Source: Lancefieldella sp. Marseille-Q7238
Lineage (GTDB): Bacteria; Actinomycetota; Coriobacteriia; Coriobacteriales; Atopobiaceae
Length of the DNA: 64,000 nucleotides
Assembly (NCBI RefSeq): GCF_949152215.1
Contig: NZ_OX424407.1
Span: 1,535,922 to 1,599,921 of the forward strand
Direction: 5' to 3'
Under the pieces are notes generated by a model, which worked only from the letters and a program-made list of their open reading frames with translations, ran no database searches and was not told the origin of the DNA. Of the stretch, positions 1 through 8,242 are shown piece after piece. The number at the start of each line of letters is the position of its first letter. Position 1 is the stretch's first letter. The translations under genes and the position numbers were made by a program.

Positions 1-327
1 GTCAAAGCGTTTGACGGCGCAGAGGCGTCTCTTTTTGATGAATCATCCTCAACGGTTCGTTTAGCGGCCTTTTTATTCCTTGCGCGGTATGGTTCTACTT
101 CTCAAAAGCACTCTGATGCAGCGTGGCCACTGTTAAATGAGGCCATTCAGTGTTATCACGGTGACGCGGAGTATTACGACATGCTTATCGGCATCCTTGC
201 TTTTGCAAAGAGTGATATCTCCAAAGAGACTAAAAAGGCACTGAAGGAACGTTTTCTGTTTGATTCCGAAAACGCCTCAGGCTATATGAAGAAATTTTCC
301 GCGGAGATTGTTGCTGCAGTAAAGTAA
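1..327 (+). CDS. C-terminal fragment of an unknown protein
   Basis: The reading frame is open from the first base of the window and ends at TAA 325-327, giving the last 108 residues of a protein that begins upstream. The fragment is mostly predicted alpha-helical, with no membrane segment and no motif I recognise; it contains the stretch STVRLAAFLFLARYG and ends KFSAEIVAAVK. About 250 bases separate it from the next start, so it need not be co-transcribed with it. It could be the end of a helical-repeat protein, but that is only an impression. No function is assigned. Confidence 0.6.
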   Translation, partial: VKAFDGAEASLFDESSSTVRLAAFLFLARYGSTSQKHSDAAWPLLNEAIQCYHGDAEYYDMLIGILAFAKSDISKETKKALKERFLFDSENASGYMKKFSAEIVAAVK

Positions 328-574
328 GCGCTTTTTCTTATCGCTCACATATGCCTTAAGGCTCGCATACAGCGCGTAGGGACTAGAAAAGCTTGCGGCA
401 AGAGACCTTTGTTTGGACTCTTACTGCAAAATTGTTGTACATATGAGCAGGTATGAGTATGTGCAAATACGGGAGAGTTGCTGTAATCGGGTAAAAATCT
501 CAGCTGTTAGGGTAAACTGCTTACGGTTCATATCATGTGACCGCGCAAAGCGGACGAGTAATGAAAGGTTTGTT

Positions 575-1417
575 ATGCCAGAAATTGATACAAAGCACTG
601 GAACATGAAGATTGTTCTTCCTGTGGTATGCGTTCTTGCTCTTGTAGTGGGAGTTTTACTCGGCCACTACCTTCCTGTTGGAGGAAGCACGGGAATCGGC
701 AAGACCGTGGTTTCAGAGGGAGAGCTCGACACGAACATTGGCTCGTATACCATTGACGGAAAGACGGAAAATATTACGGTCCGCCAAGTCCTTGAGGCCT
801 CAACCGGTGTTGAAGCTGCTAAGCAGAAGGACGGCTCCTACGCAGTTCCTGCTATGGAGAAGGTTGTGGGCTATGCGCGCAATAAGGTCATTTTAAAGGA
901 AGCAGAAAAAGCTGGTTTCTCCGCTTCTGATGACGATGTCAGTGAATATGCCAAAACAAATTTGAAGACCGATGATTATGAGGCTATCGGTAAGCAGTAC
1001 GGTTTTTCTGCCGATGCCACAAAAGAACTTTTGCGTCAGGCTGTCACGATTGAGAAGTATCGGAATTCCGTTGTTACCACTAAGGTACCCGAGCTTCCCA
1101 CAGCGCCGCAGGCTCCGTCTGACGGCAATAAGGAAACTACCAGCGAAGAATACGCCAAGTACATTATTTCGCTTGCCGGCAATGAGTGGGACGCAGAGAA
1201 AAATACATGGGCCTCAACTGACGGCGCTTATTACCAGGCGCTTAACGGTTACTCCATTTCAAACGATTCCGCTTCCTATGAGGCGGCGTTGGCAGCCTAC
1301 AATGTTGCCGGTGGCAACTATAAGCAGGTTGCAACTCAGGCAGCTGCAGAGTGGCGTGAGATTGTCAATAAAGTCTTGGATAAGGCTTCAGTAACAGCGT
1401 ACTCAATGGCTCTGTAA
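575..1417 (+). CDS. Membrane-anchored SurA-N-like protein
   Basis: 280 residues. The frame is open further upstream, but ATG 575 has an AAAGG ribosome site at 564-568 and gives a sensible N-terminus: a short charged tail, then one hydrophobic segment at about residues 12-30 (IVLPVVCVLALVVGVLLGHY) that acts as a signal anchor. The rest should lie outside the membrane. Residues of about 45-155 resemble the SurA N-terminal chaperone fold (GSYTIDGKTENITVRQVL, later VILKEAEKAGFSASDDDV), as in SurA and PrsA relatives. No parvulin peptidyl-prolyl isomerase domain follows; the C-terminal part is Ala-, Tyr- and Asn-rich and unrecognised. A role in folding or holding exported proteins is inference. The gene appears monocistronic and is followed by a strong terminator. 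Confidence 0.6.
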   Translation: MPEIDTKHWNMKIVLPVVCVLALVVGVLLGHYLPVGGSTGIGKTVVSEGELDTNIGSYTIDGKTENITVRQVLEASTGVEAAKQKDGSYAVPAMEKVVGYARNKVILKEAEKAGFSASDDDVSEYAKTNLKTDDYEAIGKQYGFSADATKELLRQAVTIEKYRNSVVTTKVPELPTAPQAPSDGNKETTSEEYAKYIISLAGNEWDAEKNTWASTDGAYYQALNGYSISNDSASYEAALAAYNVAGGNYKQVATQAAAEWREIVNKVLDKASVTAYSMAL

Positions 1418-1439
1418 GTTTGTATTTTCGTATGACCGC

Positions 1440-1480
1440 AAAAACCTGCAATCAACTGCATGATTGCAGGTTTTTCTTTC
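1440..1480 (+). terminator. Rho-independent terminator
   Basis: A perfect 15-base inverted repeat (AAAAACCTGCAATCA at 1440-1454 and its complement at 1461-1475, loop ACTGCA) runs into a T-rich tract. It lies 22 bases after the stop of the SurA-N-like gene and ends before the next ribosome site. The A-rich start of the left arm would also allow some termination from the other direction. Confidence 0.9.
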
Positions 1481-1501
1481 AGGTAAGAAGTAAGGACTGC
1501 A

Positions 1502-2692
1502 ATGAGGATTGCCTTGAGCGCTTGTTTAGCAGGATGGCCCGTTCGCTATGATGGCAGCTCTAAGCTTACTCGCGCTGTTCAAGAGCTCGCTGCAAAGACT
1601 GAGGCGGTGTGCGTTTGTCCTGAGACATCCGCCGACTTGCCTGTACCGCGACCGCCTGCTGAGCAACGCGGCAACCGGGTGTGGCTCAAAAATGGCCTCG
1701 ATGTTACCGCTGACTTTGAGCGAGGATCTCAGTGTGCCCTTGCTACCGTTAAAGAGTTTGGCGCGACGCTTGCCGTTTTGAAGGCCAGAAGCCCGTCTTG
1801 CGGCGTGCATGAGATTTATGATGGTACCTACTCTGGAAAAGTAATCTCTGGCGAGGGCGTATTTGCCCGTCGTCTGGAGGAGGAGGGGATTTGCGTGGTT
1901 ACCGAGAAGACCGTTGAGTCAGTAAAGCCGTCTGTTGAACATCCTGTTGCGCTTGTTCTTGGAACAGGCTTAGGGCATCTGGCACGTCTTGTGAAGCCTG
2001 TGCGGCGTATTGATTATCGTGATATCGATGGTTTTCCGATTGATGCTCAGCCTGTTGACGGGCACAAGTTCGAGGCGACCATTGGCACTATTGATGATGT
2101 TCCCGTGGTGGTGTATCCGGGACGTGTCCATCTCTACCAGGGATATTCTGCTGCCGAAGTGACCGCGCTGGTTCAGCACGCCCATCACCTGGGCTGCCGG
2201 GACATCATTTTTGCAGGCGCTACTGGTTCTGTACCGGGAAACGCCGGTACCGGTCTTGGCATCATCACCGATCAAATCAATCTTACCGGTACCAACCCTC
2301 TTGCCGAATGGGCGGGTCTCAAGAACGTTAAAACTCCTTTTGTCGACATGAACGACGCATATTCTCCTTATCTCCGTACACTTGCACGCGGTGTTGCGGA
2401 TGATTTAGGCATTACCGTAGAAGAAGGAATTTTCGCCGGTCTTCTCGGCCCTAATTTTGAAACTCCTGCTGAGGTCAATATGTTGCGTGCCATGAATGTT
2501 TCTTATGCGGGCGTTTCGACGGCGCTTGAGGTTATTATGGCCCGTGCGCTTGGCATGAACGTGCTTGGACTGACGCTAGCCGCCAATCCCGCTGGCGCGC
2601 GCGGTACCACCCACAAGAGCGTTCTTGAAGCTGCAAAACGCTATGCGGATGATTTCGAGCGGCTTGTAAGGGGTATTTTACGGCTTCTCTAA
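1502..2692 (+). CDS. DUF523 - purine nucleoside phosphorylase fusion
   Basis: 396 residues in two domains. Residues 1-140 are a DUF523 (YbbK-type) domain: start MRIALSACLAGWPVRYDG, a Cys-containing CPE motif (VCVCPE) and KARSPSCG. Residues of about 147-396 are a type-I purine nucleoside phosphorylase: phosphate loop GTGLG (usually GSGLG), GRVHLYQGY, GPNFETPAEV, the V/MST motif (AGVSTALEV) and a base-site Asn in LAANPAG. PNP splits purine nucleosides with phosphate into base and ribose-1-phosphate in the cytosol; the function of DUF523 is not established. The canonical NAAGG of PNP is GATGS here and the usual MST Met is Val, so specificity may differ. Start ATG 1502 follows GTAAGGA. The gene stands alone between two terminated units. 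Confidence 0.8.
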   Translation: MRIALSACLAGWPVRYDGSSKLTRAVQELAAKTEAVCVCPETSADLPVPRPPAEQRGNRVWLKNGLDVTADFERGSQCALATVKEFGATLAVLKARSPSCGVHEIYDGTYSGKVISGEGVFARRLEEEGICVVTEKTVESVKPSVEHPVALVLGTGLGHLARLVKPVRRIDYRDIDGFPIDAQPVDGHKFEATIGTIDDVPVVVYPGRVHLYQGYSAAEVTALVQHAHHLGCRDIIFAGATGSVPGNAGTGLGIITDQINLTGTNPLAEWAGLKNVKTPFVDMNDAYSPYLRTLARGVADDLGITVEEGIFAGLLGPNFETPAEVNMLRAMNVSYAGVSTALEVIMARALGMNVLGLTLAANPAGARGTTHKSVLEAAKRYADDFERLVRGILRLL

Positions 2693-2700
2693 ATTATGGC

Positions 2701-2729
2701 TTGAAATGCAACGATGTTCCCCGTATAGT
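2701..2729 (+). promoter_or_regulatory. Promoter of tRNA-Thr
   Basis: TTGAAA (2701-2706) and TATAGT (2724-2729) are separated by exactly 17 bases. Transcription would begin near 2736, giving a leader of about 50 bases before the tRNA. Both boxes are close to the sigma-70 consensus. Confidence 0.7.
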
Positions 2730-2786
2730 TGTTAGCCGCATATGCTTGCGTAGCTGTGTATCAAGAAGTTTTCGCATCGCACATGT

Positions 2787-2862
2787 GCCAGCTTAGCTCA
2801 GTTGGTAGAGCACCGCTCTCGTAAAGCGGGGGTCACCAGTTCAAGTCTGGTAGCTGGCTCCA
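2787..2862 (+). tRNA. tRNA-Thr (anticodon CGT)
   Basis: A full cloverleaf can be drawn. The acceptor stem is GCCAGCT with AGCTGGC, the D arm GCTC/GAGC, the anticodon stem CCGCT/AGCGG with loop CTCGTAA (anticodon CGT at 2820-2822, reading ACG), and the T arm ACCAG/CTGGT with loop TTCAAGT. The 3' CCA is encoded in the DNA (2860-2862). The gene is isolated, with its own promoter upstream and a hairpin terminator downstream. Confidence 0.97.
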
Positions 2863-2873
2863 TAAAAAATTAG

Positions 2874-2901
2874 GCAGTCGCTTTGTAGCGGCTGCTTTTT
2901 T
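2874..2901 (+). terminator. Rho-independent terminator of tRNA-Thr
   Basis: A nine-pair stem (GCAGTCGCT at 2874-2882 with AGCGGCTGC at 2887-2895, one T-G wobble) with a four-base loop is followed by six T residues. It lies 11 bases after the encoded CCA. Confidence 0.88.
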
Positions 2902-3030
2902 CTTTCTTTTCCTAGTTTTTCGCTCGTTCCGAATCTCTTTTAGCCTTAGTTTGTAGCCTATATCAATCTCCTTTGCAGGAAAAAATTATACTGGATTTAA
3001 AATTTCGTCACTTTTATCGCTATACGAGCA

Positions 3031-3036
3031 TATAAT
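3031..3036 (+). promoter_or_regulatory. Possible -10 box of the VWA protein gene
   Basis: A perfect TATAAT lies 50 bases before the start codon in AT-rich sequence. No good -35 box is seen at the right distance, so this is a weak prediction. A transcript from about 3043 would carry a leader of some 43 bases with a GAGAAAGAGAG ribosome site. Confidence 0.35.
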
Positions 3037-3085
3037 GTGTGCATTAGTATATTCATAAAATCTCCATAGAGAAAGAGAGATCGCA

Positions 3086-4786
3086 ATGAGGGAAACCGTA
3101 CCGTCACTGCGCAAGAAGGGAATTCTGATTCTCACATGCGCCGTTATGCTCGTTACAACCTGCTTCATCGCGCTTCCAACATCTGCATGGGCAGACACAA
3201 TTTCAAAATCGAAGACAGCAACATGGATTGACGAGGGCAAGACCGCTCGCGTCACGCTCCAGCTTTCGAGTCCCGAGTCCAAGCTTTCAGCTGATGTTGT
3301 GTTCGTCGTGGACAATTCAAGTTGCAGCGACGATGCCATCAACGATGCTAAAGCAACGCTTGACAGGCTTGTTACTGAAGTATCGGGTACCGATCGTGTG
3401 AAGGTGGGTGTCGTGTCGTTTAGAGGCGACGGTCATGTAGAAAAGGACCTGTCGGAACTGAACGCCGGCAATGTTGACACGTTCAAGAACGCCATCTCAG
3501 GAGGCTACACAGGAAGTTTGAACTCCGGTACGAACATGCAGGACGGCCTAGCTAAGGCTCAGGACATGCTGGACGCGGATACGGCTACACCTGCGAAACG
3601 CAAGTATGTCATTCTGGTAAGTGACGGTCTGACGCGTCTGTTTACAGCCGAGGACGGTATAGTAAAGGACATCTACTATCAGTATTCATACACCGATCCG
3701 ACGTCTCAGCAGGCCGCAAGTACAATTGACCCGAAGAACTTCGTGTACTTCGGCATGATTGATGAATGGCGTCAGGCGCGTACGCCTACTTCAAGCACCT
3801 ATGCCATGCCTTACGGCGATTGGGACACCTACTATTCCCACCTCATCGGATGGGTTGCGCACGACGGTGACACATATGCGCGCGACTTCACAACCTACGG
3901 CAATGACGCTACAAGCCAGGTGAAAGATCCTGTGACGGGAGCCATCACCGATCCAAGTTTCGCGTTCATTGAGCATGGAACCCAAGCTGACCACGCCATG
4001 GCTCCTGACCGCGCGGTTTATGAGGCTTATACCGTATGGCAGGCTTTGAAGGGTAGCGGTTATACCTGCTATGCCGTGCGTACGGGCAGTGACTCTGACT
4101 TCTCGGTCAAGTTTATGAACCAGCTCAATGGAGGTGCGTCGCTTGACTTCACGCAGATTACCAATAACATCCTGTACGCCTGTGGCACAGGATCTAAGAT
4201 TACTGATTCTATGGGCAAGGGCGACAACTACGATTTCGACTTCATCCCTGGAACAGCAAAAGTTAGCGTTGGTGACGAACAGCTTGAAGCTACGAAAGAG
4301 AGCGAGAATACCTGGAGCTTCCATAGCACAGGATCCACAAATGCTCGTTTCACCTTGGCTTATAACGCGGATACGGATACCTTTGAATTCACCGCGCACG
4401 AGCCGGTTTCCAACTTTGCGCCTGTGAAACTGACGTATGACGTTACATTGACGAAGGCTCCGACCGCGCCGGGCGACTACGAGCTTGCCACCAACACCGA
4501 AGCAACGCTTTTGCCTGTCAATTCCGCAGGTGTTCAGGGTGCAGCGGAAAACTTTGATGTTCCAAAGCTGGCGTATACCGTTAAGGCGCCAAACAATCCA
4601 GAAAAGCCTGGAAAGCCGGAAGAAAAGTCTCCTGCTTCCAAGACTCCCGCGACCAAGACCAGGTCCCGTGGAGCATTGCCTCAGATGGGTGATCCGGTGA
4701 GCTTTCTGCCGTTCATTACGACGGCGCTTGTCGGCACGGCGGCCATTGGTACGGCTGTGGGCGTGAAGGTGTTGAAGAAGTACTAG
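3086..4786 (+). CDS. Cell-wall VWA-domain surface protein
   Basis: 566 residues. A Sec signal peptide (charged start, hydrophobic core about 12-32, likely cut after AWA near residue 37) is followed by a von Willebrand A domain, then about 200 residues of beta-rich sequence like the stalk domains of Gram-positive pilus tip adhesins. Next come a Pro/Lys spacer (about 500-530) and a C-terminal sorting region: LPQMG at 531-535, a hydrophobic stretch, and KVLKKY. The MIDAS metal site has D76, S78, T149 (SGTNM) and D180 (LVSDG), but the third position of DxSxS is Cys80. The sorting signal has Met where sortase substrates carry Thr. The protein is probably an adhesin or pilin-like surface protein. 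No sortase or second pilin gene lies beside it, and a terminator follows. Confidence 0.75.
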   Translation: MRETVPSLRKKGILILTCAVMLVTTCFIALPTSAWADTISKSKTATWIDEGKTARVTLQLSSPESKLSADVVFVVDNSSCSDDAINDAKATLDRLVTEVSGTDRVKVGVVSFRGDGHVEKDLSELNAGNVDTFKNAISGGYTGSLNSGTNMQDGLAKAQDMLDADTATPAKRKYVILVSDGLTRLFTAEDGIVKDIYYQYSYTDPTSQQAASTIDPKNFVYFGMIDEWRQARTPTSSTYAMPYGDWDTYYSHLIGWVAHDGDTYARDFTTYGNDATSQVKDPVTGAITDPSFAFIEHGTQADHAMAPDRAVYEAYTVWQALKGSGYTCYAVRTGSDSDFSVKFMNQLNGGASLDFTQITNNILYACGTGSKITDSMGKGDNYDFDFIPGTAKVSVGDEQLEATKESENTWSFHSTGSTNARFTLAYNADTDTFEFTAHEPVSNFAPVKLTYDVTLTKAPTAPGDYELATNTEATLLPVNSAGVQGAAENFDVPKLAYTVKAPNNPEKPGKPEEKSPASKTPATKTRSRGALPQMGDPVSFLPFITTALVGTAAIGTAVGVKVLKKY

Positions 4787-4818
4787 GCTTACGCGCCGCA
4801 GCATAGAGGAAACGTCAT

Positions 4819-4856
4819 TGACGGCCACTTCACAGCGAGGTGGCCGTCACTTTTTT
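4819..4856 (+). terminator. Rho-independent terminator
   Basis: TGACGGCCAC (4819-4828) pairs perfectly with GTGGCCGTCA (4840-4849). The stem extends three more pairs inward (one G-T) around the loop ACAGC. A run of six T follows after one base. It closes the VWA gene and insulates the copper operon. Confidence 0.92.
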
Positions 4857-4862
4857 ACCTGT

Positions 4863-4891
4863 TTGAAAATGCCCCTAGGGGGTATTATGAT
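4863..4891 (+). promoter_or_regulatory. Copper-operon promoter with CsoR-type operator
   Basis: TTGAAA (4863-4868) and TATGAT (4886-4891) are 17 bases apart. The whole spacer (4869-4885) is the pseudo-palindrome ATGCCCCTAGGGGGTAT, which closely resembles the GC-rich operators of CsoR copper repressors (for example the Bacillus copZA site with CCCTACGGGGGTAT). A repressor bound here would block RNA polymerase; copper would release it. The next genes encode CsoR and CopA, so autoregulation is the natural reading. Confidence 0.8.
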
Positions 4892-5018
4892 TGGTAGAAA
4901 AACCTAGGATGCAGGTTGATACAGAAAGACTACGATCAAGAGCCACCTAGAGGCATGTATATGCGAGATGTTGCAAAAAGAGTGCCTGCAAAGGGTTGCT
5001 GTACGGAAAGGGAAGCGC

Positions 5019-5408
5019 ATGTCATCATCAGAGAGGCTTATTCGAGCTGTTGTACATGGCAAACCACAACATACGCTATCTGAAGGCTCAGCTGCGAGCA
5101 ATCAGATTGCTTCAAACAATTCCTGCTGCTCGCGTAAGGATAAACCGCGCTCTCAAGAGCTTAAATCTGGCGTATCACGACGCATCAACCGTGTGATTGG
5201 TCAGCTCAACGGTATTAAAAACATGGTTGAGGAGGATCGCTACTGCGGAGACGTCCTTATCCAACTTGCGGCGGTGGAATCTGCGGTAAAGGCGGTTTCC
5301 AGAGAGATTATGCGCGATCATCTTACGTCTTGCGTAGTTGATCGGGTGCGGCAAGGCGATACCGAAGTTATCGATGAAGTTATGGATCTCTTCAAGAAGT
5401 TCATGTAA
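5019..5408 (+). CDS. csoR: CsoR-family copper-sensing repressor
   Basis: 129 residues from ATG 5019, chosen because AAAGGGAAG lies just upstream; the frame is open to an earlier ATG at 4968 without a good ribosome site. The conserved helical CsoR/RcnR domain (DUF156) spans about residues 50-129. The Cu(I) ligands are C76 (RYCGDVL), H101 and C105 (DHLTSC). The spacings of 25 and 4 equal those of C36-H61-C65 in the Mycobacterium protein, supporting copper rather than nickel or formaldehyde sensing. The first 45 residues are an unusual Ser-rich extension with a CC pair. The gene sits directly behind a CsoR-like operator and 14 bases before copA, which it should repress when copper is low. Confidence 0.88.
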   Translation: MSSSERLIRAVVHGKPQHTLSEGSAASNQIASNNSCCSRKDKPRSQELKSGVSRRINRVIGQLNGIKNMVEEDRYCGDVLIQLAAVESAVKAVSREIMRDHLTSCVVDRVRQGDTEVIDEVMDLFKKFM

Positions 5409-5422
5409 GGTGGCACTGGGAA

Positions 5423-8041
5423 ATGAATCAGAAAGCTTTCGATATATCTGGTATGACGTGCGCGAGCTGTGCGGCTCACGTAGAAAAGGCTGCGTCTTCT
5501 GTGTCCGGTGTGTCTGCGGCTCGTGTCAATCTGCTTAAAAACTCAATGGAAATCGACTATGACGGTGGCGAGAAGACCCTCCAAGAGGTGAGTACAGCGG
5601 TTTCCAAAGCAGGCTATGAAGCGCATCTTTGCTTAGAATCGGCAGCTGCGGTCTCAAAAGAAACCGCTGTCGCTGATGCCTCTCAAAAGGAAGTAGAATC
5701 AAAAAAGAGGCAGCTCATAGGCTCATTGGTAGTGGCGGTTCCTCTCTTTTACATCGCTATGGGAGGTATGCTTGGCTTGCCTGTTCCGCCGCAGCTTGTG
5801 GGCATGCGAAACATGTTGAACTTAGCTCTGACTGAGCTTCTGCTTTGTGTTCCGATACTGTGTATCAATCGCTCCTATTTTATCGGCGGTTTTCGCTCGC
5901 TTATTCACGGAGCTCCCAACATGGACGCCCTTATCGCCTTAGGCTCCTCCGCAAGTTTTGCCTATAGTGTGGTAAGTCTCTATCAGATGGCAGACGCATT
6001 TGCGACAGGGGATATGCAAGCTGCTCACGCCGCTATGCACGGCATGTACTTTGAATCGGCCGGCTTGATTCTCACCCTCATTACGCTTGGTAAATTCTTT
6101 GAAGCTCGCGCGAAGGGTCGCACGACAGGCGCTATTGAAGCTCTTATGAACTTAGCGCCTCAGACTGCTACGGTGGAGCGTCACGGCAAGGAAGAAGTTG
6201 TTCCAATCGATTCTGTTCACACAGGCGATATCCTGGTAGTTCGCGCAGGAGAATCCATTCCCGTAGATGGCGTCGTGTGCGAGGGACAAGCTTTGGTAGA
6301 CGAATCAGCCATTACGGGCGAGCCGCTTCCTGTAGAAAAGACGGTGGATTCACATGTAACCGGCGCTACGACTTCTACCAGCGGGTGGTTCAAAATGCAA
6401 GCGCTGGCTGTTGGCGACGATACGACCCTTGCTAACATTATCCATCTTGTCGATGAGGCGACAAGCTCTAAAGCGCCTGTTGAGCGTCTTGCCGATGCTA
6501 TTGCAGGTGTGTTTGTTCCGGTGGTCATTGCTTTGGCACTTGTGACGTTTATCGGCTGGCTGGTTGTCTTTGCGCCGGGCGATGTTGCTGTTGCACTTTC
6601 TCACGCGGTATCCGTGCTGGTTATTTCTTGCCCCTGCGCGCTTGGACTTGCGACGCCTACCGCGATTATGGTTGGCACTGGCCTCGGGGCTTCTCATGGC
6701 ATTCTCGTCAAGTCCGCTGAGGCTCTTGAAGGTACGGTCAATGCAACGACTGTTGTTTTCGATAAGACAGGAACGCTTACCGAGGGCAGACCCGGCGTAA
6801 CCGATGTCATTGCGGCAAAAGGCGTACGCAAGCAAGATCTTATTGAGCTGGCGGCTGCGATTGAACGCAAAAGTGAGCATCCTCTGGCGCAAGCTATCGT
6901 TGAGTATGCTGAGGAAGAATATGCCGAAGCCTGCACTACTGCCGAGAAGAACCTCAAGCTCCAGGATTTTGAACAGGTGGCTGGCGGCGGTCTTACGGCA
7001 ACGAATGTAGGTTCTAAGATTGTTGCGGGAAACGCTCGTCTTATGGAGCAGGAAAGCGTCATTCTGGGCGAACTTATCCAACATGCGGATACCCTTGCCG
7101 CTGATGCGAAAACGCCGCTCTTTTTTGCAAAAGACGGCAAGCTCATCGGGCTCATTGCTGTTGCGGATGAAGTTAAGCCGACAAGCGAAGAAACAATCAC
7201 ACGGCTTCGAGCTTTGGGCATCAAATCTGTCATGCTTACGGGTGATCAAGCAACTACAGCTGCCGTCATCGGACAGAAACTTAAAGTTAATCAGGTAATT
7301 TCTGACGTCTTGCCAAGCGAAAAAGAACTTCAGATCCGTCGCCTTCAAGAGTCCGGTGAACATGTCATTATGGTTGGCGATGGCATCAATGATGCTCCAG
7401 CTCTTGCCCGCGCAAACATTGGCGTTGCGATTGGAGCAGGCACCGATGTTGCTATCAGTTCGGCAGACATCGTACTCATGCACTCTGATCCCGCTGACGT
7501 TGTTCGAGCAATAGAACTCTCAAGAGCTACCATGAGAAATATCAAGCAAAACCTCTTCTGGGCGCTTTTCTACAATACGGTTTGTATTCCTGTGGCCATG
7601 GGCCTTCTGGCGCCCTTGGGGATAACGCTCAACCCGATGATAGGCGCTGCAGCCATGGGTTTCTCGTCAGTTTTTGTGGTAACCAATGCGCTGCGCCTGC
7701 GCACATGGAAGCCAAAAGAAATTGATGTCAGCCGAGTAGAGCCCGTGAAAACTCAAGTCCAATCGGGGTTTGTTGCAAGTTCGACTTTGTCATCTGTAAC
7801 AGCTGCATCTGCAGTGAAGGAAAGGAAAAACGTCATGGAAAAGAAACTGAATGTTGAAGGAATGAGCTGCAAGCATTGCGTCATGCACGTCACCAAGGCT
7901 CTTGAGGCCATTGAGGGCGTTGTCAAGGCGGAAGTTTCACTTGAAGAAAAGTCCGCCGTTATTGAGCTTGACAGCGATGTTTCTGGCGAGAAGCTCGTCA
8001 AGGCAGTGGAGGACGCTGGTTATGAGGCTCATCTAGCGTAG
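5423..8041 (+). CDS. copA: Copper-exporting P1B ATPase with N- and C-terminal HMA domains
   Basis: 872 residues. In order: an N-terminal heavy-metal domain (GMTCASC, 10-16), eight predicted membrane helices, the actuator TGEP loop, the CPC ion site (SCPCALG, about residue 402), the phosphorylation motif DKTGTLTEG (about 448), the nucleotide domain with an HP pair (SEHPLA), the hinge [10 protein letters not shown], and the last helices with YN and a Ser/Asn motif like those of Cu(I) pumps. After an Ala/Ser-rich linker a second HMA domain (GMSCKHC, 813-819) forms the extreme C-terminus, an uncommon place. The enzyme uses ATP to expel Cu(I) across the membrane. It is translated after csoR (AAGGTGG overlaps the csoR stop) and should be induced by copper. 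The C-terminal domain may also be made alone; see the internal start at 7835. Confidence 0.93.
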   Translation: MNQKAFDISGMTCASCAAHVEKAASSVSGVSAARVNLLKNSMEIDYDGGEKTLQEVSTAVSKAGYEAHLCLESAAAVSKETAVADASQKEVESKKRQLIGSLVVAVPLFYIAMGGMLGLPVPPQLVGMRNMLNLALTELLLCVPILCINRSYFIGGFRSLIHGAPNMDALIALGSSASFAYSVVSLYQMADAFATGDMQAAHAAMHGMYFESAGLILTLITLGKFFEARAKGRTTGAIEALMNLAPQTATVERHGKEEVVPIDSVHTGDILVVRAGESIPVDGVVCEGQALVDESAITGEPLPVEKTVDSHVTGATTSTSGWFKMQALAVGDDTTLANIIHLVDEATSSKAPVERLADAIAGVFVPVVIALALVTFIGWLVVFAPGDVAVALSHAVSVLVISCPCALGLATPTAIMVGTGLGASHGILVKSAEALEGTVNATTVVFDKTGTLTEGRPGVTDVIAAKGVRKQDLIELAAAIERKSEHPLAQAIVEYAEEEYAEACTTAEKNLKLQDFEQVAGGGLTATNVGSKIVAGNARLMEQESVILGELIQHADTLAADAKTPLFFAKDGKLIGLIAVADEVKPTSEETITRLRALGIKSVMLTGDQATTAAVIGQKLKVNQVISDVLPSEKELQIRRLQESGEHVIMVGDGINDAPALARANIGVAIGAGTDVAISSADIVLMHSDPADVVRAIELSRATMRNIKQNLFWALFYNTVCIPVAMGLLAPLGITLNPMIGAAAMGFSSVFVVTNALRLRTWKPKEIDVSRVEPVKTQVQSGFVASSTLSSVTAASAVKERKNVMEKKLNVEGMSCKHCVMHVTKALEAIEGVVKAEVSLEEKSAVIELDSDVSGEKLVKAVEDAGYEAHLA
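7835..8041 (+). CDS. Possible internally initiated CopZ-like copper chaperone
   Basis: Within copA and in the same frame, AAGGAAAGGAAA (7817-7828) lies six bases before ATG 7835, as good a Shine-Dalgarno as most starts in this window. Initiation there would give a 68-residue protein beginning [15 protein letters not shown], the length and make-up of free CopZ/Atx1-type chaperones (beta-alpha-beta-beta-alpha-beta fold with CxxC). CopZ proteins carry Cu(I) in the cytosol to CopA or CsoR. Whether the start is used cannot be told from sequence; the purine-rich tract may instead be a remnant of a formerly separate copZ fused to copA. Confidence 0.45.
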   Translation: MEKKLNVEGMSCKHCVMHVTKALEAIEGVVKAEVSLEEKSAVIELDSDVSGEKLVKAVEDAGYEAHLA

Positions 8042-8242
8042 GGGTGTTCTCGGAGCGCTTACCTTGGGAGTGCGGGCGCTTGGATAAGCAAGAAACACAA
8101 AAGAGACACAAGCGCTCAAATAGTTGAGGCTGAAAGCGGGTATACAATGGCAACTATATTTTGAAGCGCCGCATAGCGATATGCGCAGCGAACAAGGCGC
8201 ATGCGTTTTGTGAGCGCACGTGAGATGTAGAAGGAGGAGAGT

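Noticed and set aside
3791..4828. 345-codon minus-strand frame opposite the VWA gene
   Set aside because: It is fully antisense to a well-supported gene and its protein is Arg-rich without domain motifs, typical of a shadow frame.
6350..7483. 377-codon minus-strand frame opposite copA
   Set aside because: Antisense shadow of a highly conserved gene; no motif and no ribosome site.
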